Positions 1 through 11,811 of a DNA stretch of 64,000 nucleotides are shown piece by piece; the stretch's first letter is position 1; each line of letters begins with the position of its first letter. This stretch comes from Macrosoma leucophasiata (taxonomy: Eukaryota; Arthropoda; Insecta; Lepidoptera; Hedylidae): the NCBI GenBank assembly GCA_036365455.1, contig JAWQUS010000027.1, forward strand, positions 14,868,501-14,932,500, in the 5' to 3' direction. The notes beneath the pieces are model-generated. The model ran no database searches, was not told where the DNA came from, and saw only the letters and a list, made by a program, of their open reading frames with translations. A program made the translations under genes and the position numbers.

Positions 1-204
1 GACCTTGCACCTTCAAATTTCCACCTGTTTCGGTCTCTTCAGAATTCTTTATGCAATGTTAGGTTAACATCACGAGAGGACTGCCAAATCCACTTGTCGC
101 GGTATTTTGATGAGAAGTCCCAAAATTTTTATAGCAATGGGATCATGTCCCTACCTACAAGATGGCAAAAGGTTATCGAACAAAATGGTATATACATACT
201 TTAG
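1..204 (+). pseudogene. mariner transposase, C-terminal end (partial, cut by window edge)
   Basis: Reading from base 1 in frame +1, the translation opens with DLAPSNFHLF and runs without a break to a TAG stop at 202-204. This is the region around the third catalytic Asp of D,D34D mariner transposases (usually PDLAPSD). The Asp is the first codon of the window. The next residue of the motif, normally Asp, is Asn here. The rest of the gene lies upstream. The DNA is nearly identical to the minus-strand mariner at 30397-31650, with only a handful of differences over about 280 bases, so both come from a recent burst. Whether the missing part is intact cannot be seen. Confidence 0.85.
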
Positions 205-280
205 TTAAATTTAAATAAACTATATTGAAAAATTTTTTGAATTATCTTAGAAAATGCGAAGAAACTTTTTCCCCAACCTA
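1..280 (+). mobile_element. mariner element, 3' end with terminal inverted repeat
   Basis: The transposase end is followed by about 75 bases of untranslated DNA and then by a terminal inverted repeat ending TTTTTCCCCAACC plus TA at 271-280. The same terminus is found at both ends of the mariner at 30397-31650. TA is the normal mariner target duplication. The left end lies outside the window. Confidence 0.85.
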
Positions 281-540
281 ATATTTCGCCTGTGTCGGTC
301 CGTTATTTAATTATGAACAATTTTTTAATGGGCTCATTCGTAATTCTAAAGTTTGTGTCGAAATAAAATTGGCTCGTTACTTTTGTGTTGTTATGCCATG
401 ACATGTATGAGAAAAGATTCTGAAACATAATGCTTTACATACAGAAACCGATTCTTTCAGAAAATGTTCGATGTCTATTTTGAAGATTTTTATTAATGTT
501 TTCATGTCTGCCGATTTTGGTTTCGATAAGCTAGAATCGA

Positions 541-640
541 TCGACATATTAAATGTGGAAGAAGCACGGGAGGTGTGTCAGGACCGGTATATCTGGCGCT
601 CCACACTCTCTGCCTACTCCGTCGTTTTCCCGTTCGTTCG
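541..640 (+). pseudogene. LINE ORF2 C-terminal remnant
   Basis: A short in-frame stretch reads EEAREVCQDRYIWRSTLSAY. A second copy at 4240-4300 reads DEAREACQDRDIWRSTLFT. This pattern (acidic-AR-x-x-CQDR-x-x-WRS) resembles the extreme C-terminus of non-LTR retrotransposon endonuclease/reverse transcriptase proteins. Upstream and downstream coding is lost. Assignment to a LINE is inferred from the motif; the clade is not determined. Confidence 0.5.
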
Positions 641-646
641 TGTTTC

Positions 647-691
647 CGTTTTCGTTTTCCCGTCGAAAAAACCGACGGGAAAACGAAAACG
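647..691. repeat. perfect 19-bp inverted repeat (hairpin)
   Basis: Arms 647-665 and 673-691 are exact reverse complements, separated by the 7-base spacer AAAAAAC. The sequence is built from CGTTTTC/TTCCCG units that also recur imperfectly just upstream (about 621-645). It lies directly after the LINE remnant, so it may belong to the LINE 3' region. Confidence 0.8.
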
Positions 692-1274
692 TGAAGACAT
701 ATACATACATTTAATTGAATTGTTAGATTGCTTACAAGTATGCTATTTTGCTGGCTCACATTATTCAACTACATTCGACTTTTTTATTATTTGCTAAACA
801 ATTATTGATTGTTTAGTTGTATGTGGACCCAGAGGCATGGTTAAACATTTCACACCATTTGACCGTAACCTCATTTAGTCCCCAGGTAATATTGTAGTAG
901 AGGTCACCACACCACGGCACCTAACAATGGTCAGTCATACAGATTATGCAATTAAATAACAATTTAATGTTTTTAGGTGTTTATGAATTTATATAATAAC
1001 AGCAAAAACGTTTTCATCAAAATTCGTTTAATTAAAATATTTTCCAAATTTGAAAACATATTTGCGTCATGCTCAGATTGCTCATCAGTGCTTCTTTCCA
1101 AATTTAGTATGTTTATTTCAGTCCTAGTTTGTAGGTATAGGTCTGCGAATTACTTGGAATCCTATTTGAGCTTACCATCTTAACTGGCAGATCAAAGTCT
1201 GATTGTTTTATATTTTTTTGTCATGAAGTGGCAAACAAGTATAAAGTATGTATTGTTGGTTAGTAGGAAGTAGA

Positions 1275-1334
1275 TTGGGTAATGCGGTGGTCCTACGCCC
1301 GGGACCTCCGTCACTGGAGCTCTACCACCTGTAG
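1275..1334 (-). repeat. SINE-like family A, 5' fragment
   Basis: The 60 bases match the head of family A in reverse orientation (GGTAATGCGGTGG ... CACTGGAGCTCTACCACC). The rest of the copy is missing. It faces a plus-strand family A copy 310 bases downstream. Confidence 0.75.
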
Positions 1335-1647
1335 TTATTTAAATCATGCATTCGTAGATTTCGTCGGTACTTCTATGATTCATATATTTTTTATTTGAGA
1401 AGACTCAGTATTGTCCCTACCCAATGAATATCAATAGGCTTATGGGCCTCAACAAAATGTAACTGTAAAGTAAATCGTGTATAAATAGCATCGGGGATTT
1501 AGATTGTATTAAGTACTATGTCATCATGTATGTCTAGTAGTAAGTACTTTTTACACGCGTTTACTGATCGAATTCTTTCATCGGGTATAAGCAATTAATT
1601 AGTAAAGAGTAATTTAAGAAAAAGACCCTAAAACTAATACAAAACAG

Positions 1648-1914
1648 CGACGGAGCTCGCGGGCGTAGTCACCACCGCATTACCTAATATACTTGCCGCT
1701 AAATGGTAGTGTTCAGCACTATCGTGTTCCGGTCAGGTGGTAATGTTCGGCCCTGTAATTTCCGGCACAGAGGCATAACACTTTAGGCCTCAGGAGTGGT
1801 AACGCATCTGCATTTTGACCTTGGTCTTTATGTAAGTGTCTATAGGCTGCAGTCATAACTTAACATCAATGTGAACTGCAAACTTGTTTGCCACTACCAT
1901 TACATAAAAAAAAA
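1648..1914 (+). repeat. SINE-like family A, nearly full copy
   Basis: This copy lacks only the first ~20 bases of the family head. It contains the family core (TTGCCGCTAAATGGTAGTG, TTCCGGTCAGGTGGTAATG, CTCAGGAGTGGTAACGCATC) and ends in an A-rich tail after CATTACAT. The A-rich tail suggests retroposition, but I could not see an unambiguous tRNA-type promoter, so the class is provisional. Confidence 0.8.
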
Positions 1915-1917
1915 TGG

Positions 1918-1995
1918 TTTTATCGGTGCGTGATGACCGTTCGAACCGAGGCTCACGGGTTCGATCCCCGTGCCGGGACAAATATTTGTATGGCC
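1918..1995 (+). repeat. tRNA-like repeat fragment (T-arm and tail)
   Basis: The segment contains GGTTCGATCCCCGTGCC, a B-box/T-arm-like sequence, followed by GGGACAAATATTTGTATG. A related minus-strand copy starts at 45848 (CCCGGTACGGGGATCGAACCC). The A-box half is degraded. It abuts the tail of the preceding family A copy. This looks like a tRNA-derived SINE, not a working tRNA gene. Confidence 0.55.
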
Positions 1996-2162
1996 TATAA
2001 TTGTTTTCTACAACGACATCTACGACACTGGTTTATAACTACCTAGTGTGGGCTGTGTGTAAGCGTATTTGTTTTATCCTGGTTTTAACGTCTTTATTTT
2101 TTTTTCCTTTTATATCTATTTAGTAAGAGCCATAATCTGATTAACGCCTAATCTAAATCTAA

Positions 2163-2513
2163 TCTAAACTAATATTATAAAGAGGTAATATTTTTTGTTT
2201 GTTTGTTTGTAATGAATAGGCTCAATAACTACTGCACCGATTTTAAAAATTCTTTCACTATTCGAAAGCTACATTATCCACAGGTAACATAGGCTATATT
2301 TTATTTTGGAAAAAATAGGGTTCCGTAAGATATTTGGGTTTTCAGACACAAGGTGTAAAAAATCAACTAGAAAAGTTACTTATTTTGCGTACACTGCCTA
2401 AACTATAAAAGATATCGAGGAAGGCTTTAGGCTATATCTATAATCATCACGCTAAGACGAATAGGAGAGGGTAGGTAACATTGCACCCGCGCGTAGCCGG
2501 GGCGGGCCGCTAG
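2163..2513 (+). mobile_element. non-autonomous Helitron (Lep1-like), complete
   Basis: The 351-bp element starts with TC after a host A and ends GGGCCGCTAG before a host T. These are the expected Helitron ends and target. It contains GTTTGTTTGTTTG near the 5' end and GGAGAGGGTAGGTAACATTG near the 3' end, and has no coding capacity. Related copies lie at 14820 and 18165. The terminal pattern resembles the Lep1 Helitrons described in Lepidoptera. Confidence 0.85.
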
Positions 2514-3579
2514 TAAATTATAATTACAGTCACATTAAAGCTATTGCATTACTTATCGGTGCTAAGAAACTACACAAAAATCTGTGACGTAAACAAAGAT
2601 AGAAGCGCTTGAGTAAGTCGATATGCTGAAATAAAATATTGAGTAGATAATATGATATAGTGCTCAATGGTAAAGGAGCCCTAGAGCGGATTTTTTGGTT
2701 TTACTAGAGCGCGTCAGATTAAGATTATGAGAGATACCTTGCGCCCCTGTTGACTACCTCCACCAAATCTTAAGTTACTGCCACCTCAAGCTGGTCTCAC
2801 ATCCAAATAGTCACAATTTTGAATGGGAGTTTTGATCGGGTTCATTTAACATCCTGTCTGTGTATCTGACATTCACGAGTCATTTTTCACTTCCATTTAC
2901 GAAAGGGTCAAACTTTTTCGAAAAGGTCACGGCATAAACATCATGAGTCAAGGACGCGTCAGATATTCTCAGAGAATGTAAAATAAGCCAAAACAAAGCG
3001 CCTTTATAAAATTTAGATAATTCGGGAGTGAAATAAACTCGTGATGGCTTTTTGAAATATGAAGGTCTCCCACGGGCGCGGCCTTATAGAAACCTTAAAT
3101 ATGGTGGAGGTACAAAAAAAGGTATGTATTCCCCATATCTTAATCGGACGCGATTGAGTAAATCCAAAAATCGCATCTTGAGCTTGTACTGCAATTATCT
3201 GTTTATGCTAAATTGCTAATATTGTAAATGTTTAGTAGTCCTTATGATAAGGGTGTGACATATAAGATATTGTTAGCTCTATGTTAAAAGGAAAACATTT
3301 ACGTAACACTATGACACAGTGAAATAGAGATTTCAAGGTGAATAGACTTTGAATTTGATGCCACCACATTCTAACGACTTGGACGTGACCTACAAAATGT
3401 GAGTGTGCTTTTAGAACAAAATTGCGAATGAAGATCATACGTACGATGGTCGGCCGTATTCGTTGTTTTGTTACTTCTATGATAAATTTGAGATGTGTTA
3501 ATTGATTCACAAGTGCGAATTTGTTGTTTGGCGTGTTTGTGAACATGCGGTATTATAATTATCGGTGAACATACATACG

Positions 3580-3625
3580 AATTGAGAACTTCCTCCTTTT
3601 TTTGGAAGTCGGTTAAAAAAGTTAT
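3580..3625. repeat. short dispersed-repeat fragment (CCTCCTTTTTTTGGAAGTCGG)
   Basis: The segment around CCTCCTTTTTTTGGAAG and TCGGTTAAAAA resembles a motif common in lepidopteran intergenic repeats. This is recognised from general experience, not from a second copy in the window, so confidence is low. The long minus-strand reading frame over it does not look like a gene. Confidence 0.35.
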
Positions 3626-4235
3626 GTACCTCTGTGTCAGAAATTACCAGGCCATCCATTAAGCTACATTCTAACCAAAACACGTTAGCGTTTAGTGATA
3701 GGTAGTGTTTAATTGATGTGATGTTGATGTTGTGTGATATAATGGATGACTTGTAGGTATACCTACAATATTGTGCGATGTATTTACATAATATTATATT
3801 TTTTTTTGTATTGACATGAAGATGAAGCTGTAGTAAAATCCATAAAAAATATAGGAATAGGACAAGCGAGCGTTCCTCTATGTACATATTATACAATAAA
3901 CAACATTTGTTATTATAGAAATGTACATATATAGTAAGGCGATAATGAATGACTGAAACCAAGGACTATATAATTATTATAACCTTAAGTCGGAATATGG
4001 CGACGTGGTAACTATAACACTAGCTACATCTGACTAGATAGGTATATCCGGCTATTTTTTACTGTGACTCAGTCTAATATTAATTATTTGTGAAAGTGGC
4101 AACATCTGGATTAAAACAAAGTATTAATTCTATAAAACAGTCAAGTTAATGTATTGACTCAACTTTTCGAAAATTTTGCAGAAACAAACAAAAGCAGAAT
4201 TACTATAGAAAAATGATGTATGAAGAGAATGATGA

Positions 4236-4302
4236 AGGTAGATGAGGCACGGGAGGCGTGTCAGGACCGGGATATCTGGCGCTCCACACTCTTCACAATT
4301 CT
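4236..4302 (+). pseudogene. LINE ORF2 C-terminal remnant, second copy
   Basis: This in-frame stretch (DEAREACQDRDIWRSTL) is close in DNA and protein to the fragment at 565-625. Flanks differ, so the two are separate insertions of the same family. Nothing else of the LINE protein is recognisable nearby. Confidence 0.5.
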
Positions 4303-4454
4303 GAGGCGACGATTGTTCTTATTTTTTTAACAGCTTAAAACTTTTATAAGTTGCTAAATTAATGACGTCGATTTTTTAGAGGTGGTCCAAGTCTCCATCT
4401 TTCTTCGAATTCCGACTGTCATTAAAAATGATGTGAATGGTGAAAATCAACATT

Positions 4455-4870
4455 AAGTGTATTTTTTTTTTATTTATTATGGCATCGCTATTACGCATAT
4501 TGCCAGTGTCAAGTAAAACGATATTTCGTATTTATTTAAGCAGCGTCAAAGTTAGTATAATATCATGTATAATATGTAAGTATCAAGTATATAAGTTATC
4601 AAGTATAATATGTCAGTCAAGTGAGTTACAGTCAAGTTAAGTCGAGTAAAGCGATGGCTACTTTACCAGAACATATTTTACAATGAAGTTTTGGAGGCAA
4701 CCTGAAAGGTCGTGTTTTCGCACTGTTATTCTATTTCACTATACACGGGCACTGTAATGAACCTATATCAAACAAAATGCCACCAACTTTATTCAATATA
4801 ACTTAAAAATACACCAAGAAAATAAAATAAAATAAGAGCACCATACGCCTCTTTCAAGGTTCCTGCCAAA
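4455..4870 (-). repeat. family E repeat, minus copy
   Basis: It is the reverse-complement partner of 35960-36355. Both share GGCATCGCTATTACGCATAT, the CGATATTTCG block, TTTTGGAGGCAACCTG, a TATAGTGAAAT-type block and the GAACCTTGAA block at the other end. The poly-T run at 4460-4470 corresponds to an A-rich 3' tail on the minus strand, which suggests a retroposon. The middle differs between copies through simple-sequence change (AAGTATCAAGT runs here, TGACTGAC runs in the other). Confidence 0.7.
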
Positions 4871-5239
4871 ACTCTTAAGTGTATTTATAACGCACTGTAT
4901 CATTTCTGTGTTATATTAAAAAAAGAGACATAATCGTAACACAGTTTATATTCACACAGAGTAAATAATTTTTATGCGAGCCATCCATTAGATACCTATC
5001 ATTTATTGAACTTTACTTGAGGTGGGTGCCTATTACAGTTTAAAAGATATATTATACTCTTTTGGTAGACCTCAAGGTTTTTCTGTGATACCATTATTAA
5101 CATTTCCCTCGATTCCTCCTAGCGGTACCGTAAAAAAAGAAACGCCACCGCTAGGAAATCGGTCGGAAAATTAACAAAATTAAGTGTCTTTAAGCGTCCC
5201 GTACAACTATTGTCCAAATAGTGGAACGTCACTTGATAT

Positions 5240-5315
5240 GAAGCCTGGGTTGCGCCAATATTTGTTACAGTTAAAGTTATTGTAACATTTCACATCCTTC
5301 TCTAACGCTGCTATA
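5240..5315. repeat. MITE-end-like fragment
   Basis: The segment TGGGTTGCGCCAATATTTG followed by ACAGTTAAAGTTATTGTAACA resembles 60476-60540 and the ends of the MITE at 51068-51460. It is probably a piece of the same DNA-transposon family. It ends about 130 bases before the first visible PDSS1 exon. Confidence 0.45.
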
Positions 5316-5442
5316 TAAACAAATGAAACAAAATTTCGTATTTCCGAAATCGAATTGCAATAACACGTCATGGTACCCCAGGTAGCCCAGCTCTATTTAT
5401 CGTCATTCGTAATAACTAATGTAAAGTTTTTCACGCACACAG

Positions 5443-5584
5443 CGCACTGTTGCCATCACAACGACAAGTGGCCATGATCAGCGAGATGATCCACTCGGCA
5501 TCGCTGATCCACGATGACGTCATCGACCAAAGCGACTTCCGACGCGGGAAACCCTCAGTCAACGTGCTATGGAACCACAAGAAG
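5443..5584 (+). CDS. PDSS1: PDSS1 exon with first Asp-rich motif (5'-most visible exon)
   Basis: This exon belongs to the catalytic subunit of all-trans decaprenyl-diphosphate synthase, which extends isoprenoid chains from isopentenyl diphosphate for the ubiquinone tail. The exon follows an AG acceptor (5441-5442) and begins with the last base of a split codon. It reads ALLPSQRQVAMISEMIHSAS, then LIHDDVIDQSDFRRGKPSVN, then VLWNHKK. HDDVID is the first Asp-rich motif, which binds Mg2+ and the diphosphate. RRGKPSVN matches the block that follows it in PDSS1. The donor GT is at 5585-5586 and the exon ends in phase 0. The N-terminal exons with the mitochondrial targeting region are not in the window. 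GC content is far above the flanking intron. Confidence 0.95.
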
Positions 5585-6815
5585 GTAGGCATCAGCGTCC
5601 ACAATAATTGATTGCGTAATTGTTTAACATAATACATTGTGCAACGATAAATATAGATGAAGATGCACCCAGTGGAATTGACATAATGTGGGCGCATTAT
5701 TCACAACACCAAGGTCCATCGATTTGTATGTGACCCGGGATGCAACAATATATTTTCTGTACCTTCAGCGGGAAAACCGGCCGTGACATGAATACGGTTA
5801 TTAAAAAATGGCCGGCATTACGATCTATTGTAACGTCAATTTCGATGGATATACAGCTCAATTAGGTTTTTGAAGTTGGTAGAAGTTATGACTTTAAGGA
5901 TCGTATAAAGGTCGGATAGGCCAGAATGCTAATCAAATATGTGTGTGTGACGTTCCGATCTATTTCAATTTAAAGAATTTATAGTCAAATGGTATCGCGA
6001 ATCTATTAAGTGTTGCTATGGCACTTGTACTTATGAGGCGGTTTTTGAACATTTTATTGTTGCGAAGTTATGGCGGACACTGGCGTTGTTTGAAACCCTT
6101 AATGAGGTTAAACATTGCAGTCATAAGAACACAAGGCCAGTCTAATTTGAAAAAATTAAATCTAGATGATTATCAAAACAATACGGTGAAAACTGTAAAA
6201 ACGTGTACGTATGTGGTGATTGTAATGAAGTAGCTGTAACTTAAAAAAAAGTCAAACTATTAGGTAAATTGCATCCTAAAGCCTTGTACGGACTAAGCGT
6301 TCCGATGAACGCGTAAGTAAATTACTTTGAAGATTTCAGATAAGTACTAGATACCTATATTTTAAGAGTTGCATAACGTAATAGGTTTTCAAAATGTACA
6401 AGCTTTTTCTCGCAGTTTAACATGCGTTCGAAATGTTTTCCGTGATAATACCTACTTCCATCATAACTTAGTCTAATCCGACAGTACTTTCATAGACGCG
6501 TTCAAACAAAAAAAAAAAAACTTTTCACCTTTATTATATTAGTATTTACAGCGACTTTTGTCTGAAGATCGACCACTTCTTTGTTTGTCGTTCAATCTCA
6601 ATGGACTTAAAGTTAATTTTCCTGAATTGATGAACGGCTGTAAACAAATCCTTAAAGGAATACCCCGAGACTTCTAAAATGGACAACAATGATTCATTAT
6701 CATTTTAATATATTCTGTCTGTTAGCCGATAAGAAAAAAAAACTTGATTTGGACTTATATCAAACAACAGAAAAAGAAATAAAGAGCTAATATTAAAAAT
6801 AGATTTTAATGTAAT
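5585..6815 (+). other. PDSS1 intron start, no recognised element
   Basis: After the donor site there is about 1.2 kb of AT-rich DNA. I see no conserved coding, no intact transposon and no strong repeat. Weak features are A-runs at 6510-6522 and scattered homopolymers. Confidence 0.4.
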
Positions 6816-7171
6816 AAATAATAATAATGGCAACCCATTATACGTCCCACTGCTGGGCACGAGTATCTCCCCTTTTTTTTGGCGGGGAGGCTGGGGCCTA
6901 CTCCACCACGCTGCTCCAATGCAGATTGGTGGAGATACGGGTTAGTGGCCAACCCGCTGTCGGATGTTTTCAATCCGCCCATAAAGCCTCCGAAAACGTT
7001 TAACGACTGCTATCTATCGATAGCAGTCGGGACCGGCGGCTTAACGTGGTCTCCGTAGCACGGGAACGCGCATTTCGCGGTCACCCATCACACACCCGAT
7101 CGCGCCCGTAATGCTTAACCGAGTAGATCTCTTACGATCTACACCATCCGCGGGGCCGTGCGCGCTTCCGA
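6816..7171 (-). repeat. SINE-like family B, minus copy with ATT tail
   Basis: The left end is an AATAATAATAATGG tract, the reverse complement of the ATT tail at the 3' end of the plus copies at 27041 and 48523. Shared blocks are the GTCCCACTGCTGGGC block, the ATCGATAG palindrome region at about 7014-7027 and the CGATCGCGCCCGTAATGC head. The ATT tail and the tRNA-like head point to a LINE-mobilised SINE. Confidence 0.8.
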
Positions 7172-7587
7172 TTTTTATGTATTCTAAACCAATTCATTAA
7201 TTAAGTCTTGTGTTTTACGTTTCGTAATCATTGCATTAATTGTTTATTAGTCATTGAAAATGCTCGCACCAAGACTTGGTTCCAATTTGCTCATAAAGGG
7301 ACGCGAGATCGAAAGTCTTCTATAAATCAACTCAATGAATCATCCGTACGGTGTATTCAGAAATTCAGATCCGTATTGAAGTAGAGCAGACTATGTGACT
7401 TGTTTTTTATGAATAATTTAACTGGAATCCAAGTGTCAACATAAAACATAACTTCACGCTTAGTACGTTATGGACATCTATCCATTCATGCATGCATTCA
7501 TTTACTACAATTCACTTGTTATGTTTATTCTTAAAAATTTGTAAAATAAATTGTTATTTTAAAAATAGGAGAAAAAACATATTTAAA

Positions 7588-7844
7588 TCTATATATATAA
7601 AAATGCAACCCGTTTTCCTTGGTCACGGCATCACGCGTGAATGGCCTAACCGATTTGGCTAATTTTGGTTTTGAATGATTTCTGGAAGTCTAGGGAAGGT
7701 TTAAAAGGTAAGAAAATATGAAGAAATTGAAGGGAAACAGTAAAAACCACAAATTTTATCGTTCCATACAAATAGTCCGTAACTATCAAACCTTTGACAC
7801 ATTATTTCATTCTGAGGCAATACGAAGTTTGCCGGGTCAGCTAG
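7588..7844 (+). mobile_element. non-autonomous Helitron, GCCGGGTCAGCTAG type
   Basis: The 257-bp element starts TCTATATATATAAAAATGC after a host A and ends GCCGGGTCAGCTAG before a host T. Both ends match the Helitron A/T insertion rule. It contains CCGATTTGGCTAATTTTGG and has no real gene. The same type occurs at 12507, 29563 (3' end) and 30187. Confidence 0.85.
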
Positions 7845-10085
7845 TTAAAAATAATTCTAAAACCATATCTAAGTCACATCTACATAAGTCTCCGTTCATA
7901 AGGGATAAAATTTATTACATAAATATGTACAAAGCACTATCGACCTTTTCCTAGTAGTACCATTGAGGATCTTCTTCCCTACCCGGCGATGGAACCCTGG
8001 ACATTTACCCTAATACTCGTAGTAGTAACCTACTTAAACTAAGCCTCGATATTAAATTTGTGGAAAGGAAACGTATCTTTTCGCAATGTTGATATTAAGC
8101 ATTAGGAGCGTAAGGTGTTCAAATACGACACGATTGTTATTTACCCATTTGTTGGGTATATATTGACATTTGTGGAGCAACTCTCCAATTTTAGGGTTCT
8201 TTGCATAGACTCCAATCGATAAACAGCAACAGAATTTTATAAATTCGTTTAGTTTGTATTTTGCTGATGCAACGGATGACAAAATACAGTTCAATATCGT
8301 AGATTGCACTAGTTTTTTCCATGACTTCGCATACGCGTATAATCCCCTTCGTCATGGGAATATCGGGTAATCTTCTCTCAATGCTATCCTACACCCCGCG
8401 AGGAACCTACCTGCCAAACTTCCGATTTCTACGCTTTTTATTTCTTCAGATATCCGTCACTCAGCCACTCAGTAACGTAAGAGATTTTTATACATACTCG
8501 TATACTAGCTGTTTTTAGCTTGTTTTTTTTCGTCAATGGCACACAAACCTCTTCCTGACAATAAAGAACTCATAAAATAATGATTTATCGAATTTGGTGC
8601 AGTCATTTGGAAGTTATGCGCTAACAAACACTTCGGTGTTCATTTTTATTTATGTAGATTGATTAAATTCTTGACTGTAGAATTGACGCTTTAAAATATT
8701 GAGAATAAAATTATAAACAGGAAACATAACGCTGCAGCGTGCTGTTCAACTTAAACTTTTAATAGCCTCCTTCATTTATTTGCATAATATACATTGCCGA
8801 AAAAATAAAGTAAATAATAATAATTGTCACGGATAAAGGATTATGATAACCAAGAATTGAACCTAAAACACACCAGTGCGACTCGGACCTGACCAACTTA
8901 TTATCATCTTCGTAGGTACCTACTATAAGGAAGACAAATGTGTGTGACGTAAACCAGTTCATTGATGAAAATTTCAAACCATTCACAACCATGTGTTTGC
9001 CAACACAGTTATGCGTAATATTTTCATTGAATTAATTAGATGTTGATGTATAACTTTGAGAAGGAAAGAGTAAGACAAGAAATATTTAGGTTATTAAGTC
9101 ACGTTCAGGTTCTTGACCCACATATAAAAAAAGGTATAATACAAATTGTGGGAAGTAGTCCGCGTCGCTTACACTAATGATACGGACGCTACCTTTCTCC
9201 GGCGGTTAGTAAGAGCGAGATAGAGTTACCGTCCGGTATGTTCGCTGTCTACGTACGTAAACAAAGTGCGGTGTAGACACGGAGAGAGATAGCGAGGCGA
9301 GATGGCTCGAGGTGAAGCGTGGGGCCGAAAGCTGTCGACCCCCGGTGAAAGTGCCTTGTCCGGCATTTTTGATTCCTCCACAAATCTTATCGGCATTGGT
9401 TTAGTCCCATAATAATTGAATTATAATCATCACATTACTGATTCTTATACATACATTATACTTTCCGTATAACATAGATATAAGATAGTATAAATATGTA
9501 TAATATATTTCGTAATGTTGAATAAGAATAATTTGTTAAACAGCATGAGTTATTACCTTCTTAGGTTTTCGCAAGCTACACACAATAAAATTATATGACC
9601 TCGGACAGAAAAATAGGGGTGTTATAAGTAAGAAAGAACGAAATCGGATCCAAACACGTAGATTGATTTATTACGCCTCCTTGGCCTGTTCATAATAGCA
9701 CAATTGACGTCGGGAAGCTGTTTAAAATAATATAATTTCAATCTACGCAAGCTTAGAGAAATTAGTTCGTCATCATCAAAGTTCAGTTCAATGAGCATTT
9801 CATATTTTTCATAAAAACTTATAGATTTACGCTCGACGATATTATTGCAATATTGTTCGCTTTAAGTGAATATATTTGTTGAACCTATGATGCTCATTAG
9901 TGTCTTCAAGGCGATTTTCGTAACGCGAGACCGCAAACGGACATGTCATTCTAATGTTTAACACTGGTGGCGCAGTCACGAAATAACATTTATTTACTAC
10001 ATACGCATTGCTTATCGCGGTTATTTTAAATTTTCACTCGATTCAACTAGGTACAGTAAAGGTTATGATATTATGAAAACCGGTT
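7845..10085 (+). other. PDSS1 intron, mostly unassigned, with a GC-rich patch at 9150-9370
   Basis: This stretch is AT-rich and without recognised coding. The exception is 9150-9370, a GC-rich patch with several CG dinucleotides that contains GAGAGAGATAGCGAGGCGAG and GTACGTAAACAAAGTGCGG. Neither strand gives a convincing exon. It may be a decayed element or a regulatory patch. Confidence 0.35.
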
Positions 10086-10086
10086 T

Positions 10087-10363
10087 ACTGGTGGTAGAGC
10101 TCCAGTGACGGAGCTCGCGGGCGTAGGCACCACCGCATTACCTAATATACTTGCCGCTAAATGGTAGTGTTCAACACTATCGTGTTCCGGTCAGGTGGTA
10201 ATGTACGGCTCTGTAATTTCCGGCACAGAGGCATAACACCTTAGGCCTCAGGAGTGGTAACGAATCTGCATTTTGACCTTGGTTTTTGTGTGGCTGCAGT
10301 TATCACTTAACATCAATGTGAACTGCATGCTTGTTTACCACTTCTATAACATAAAAAAAAAGA
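10087..10363 (+). repeat. SINE-like family A, full copy
   Basis: The copy starts ACTGGTGGTAGAGCTCCAGTG and ends CTATAACATAAAAAAAAAG. All core blocks are present. The head can pair with itself (AGCTCC against GGAGCT). No target-site duplication is obvious. Confidence 0.85.
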
Positions 10364-11810
10364 GTTAGAGATGGAAAAATATGTTTTAAGAGTTGCATGT
10401 AATAAGTTCATTACCAATCTCTAAAGATGCTTCTGGGAATCTCCTTTAAAACGCAATAAACAACCAGTCTCCAACCTTAATTCAGGATCTGTAGTAGTGA
10501 TCTGCCATGAATACGCCACGGCGGGCTTGAAAAATTACGAGCCAATAAATATAATAAGTAGGTAAACGTAAGGAGTGTTAACTCAGTTTGTCGTCAGTGT
10601 ACTAAATAAATAAGCTAATTGGCAGTAAAATCAATGGCAGCACAACAAAGGAGTACATAAAATGTTATTTACATATTTTAATGGTAGTCGTTACAGAAGA
10701 TGCGAGCCGCTAAATGCACTCTAAATGTTCATTCAGTGGCTCATTTAAATCAACTTGAACGCCGTACGCGTTCATGCTCGTCCTTGACGAATAAAATACT
10801 TATGTGCCTATGTGATCACATCTTCCGGTGATGAATCGGGAATACTGGAATGACGTCATTGATTATATTGATATTGGTAACCGTAATCGGCTAACGTTAT
10901 TTCGATAGCGCCTAGTTGGCCTAGTTATGTAACGTCACGCCTGGGGTTGGGACTGTAACTTCTATCATGGACTGCACATATTTTTGCCTATTTTCATCCT
11001 CATGAATGTAACACCCATGTTTACAGTCCACAAGTATTTTTATTTCCCCAACACAATGGTCTAATAAACATGTTGAGGAGCTAAATTCAGATCGCGTTTT
11101 CGGCTTCAGGGTCTAGAACAAAAAGTTAACTTCTGACATGCACTGCATAATCGTTATTGATTTTAAAATTTATTTTTACTTTATAATAGAAAGAATTGAT
11201 AAGATGATGAGAAAACGTATTATTATAGTATTTGCTGCGTGCCGCTTCTATTTCATCATTATATAAAACTAGTAATACACTAACCTCATTTTAATTTCCA
11301 TTTAAATTTTATGTTTAGAGAATAATTTAAATTAGAATTTCCAATTTAATTCATGTGTGTGGTTGTCCAAACGAATATTATCAACGCCAGAGTATGTATG
11401 GTTATATGTCAAACATAGATCATAAGCCATCAGATTGTTGCCTGCTTATTCTGTTTTTATTTTAAATACCGGCTAAGTGCGAGTCGGACTCACGTGGTCA
11501 GGATTCCGTACGATTGACAGATTACCTAAGTTGTCCTAGATACTATAAATAAATAGACTATGACACGAATAGACAGACAAATACACGAGTGAGTACAATA
11601 GAGATAGTGAGTTAAAATAGAGATACATAGGTATCAGAATCAGAATCAGAAATTAATTTATTCATTTAGGGTGACGAGCACCGCTTATGACACGTCAAAA
11701 CAAACAAAATAAATTAAAGTGACCGACAATCGATATATCTACACGTCAAATTACAAATTTAATTAGAAAAAAATATTTATTAGAGAATATCGCTGTTTTA
11801 TATTACAGTT
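10364..11810 (+). other. PDSS1 intron, unassigned
   Basis: About 1.4 kb of mainly AT-rich sequence. I see no gene, no repeat shared with other parts of the window, and no strong secondary structure. Confidence 0.35.
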
Positions 11811-11811
11811 A

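Noticed and set aside
3507..3962. 151-codon minus-strand frame
   Set aside because: Composition follows the local AT-rich DNA, and it runs through a dispersed-repeat fragment. No recognisable domain.
1..5442. Upstream PDSS1 exons within the window
   Set aside because: I looked for the conserved block before the first Asp-rich motif (Gly-Lys-x-x-RP region) and saw no GC-rich, splice-flanked candidate. These exons are probably upstream.
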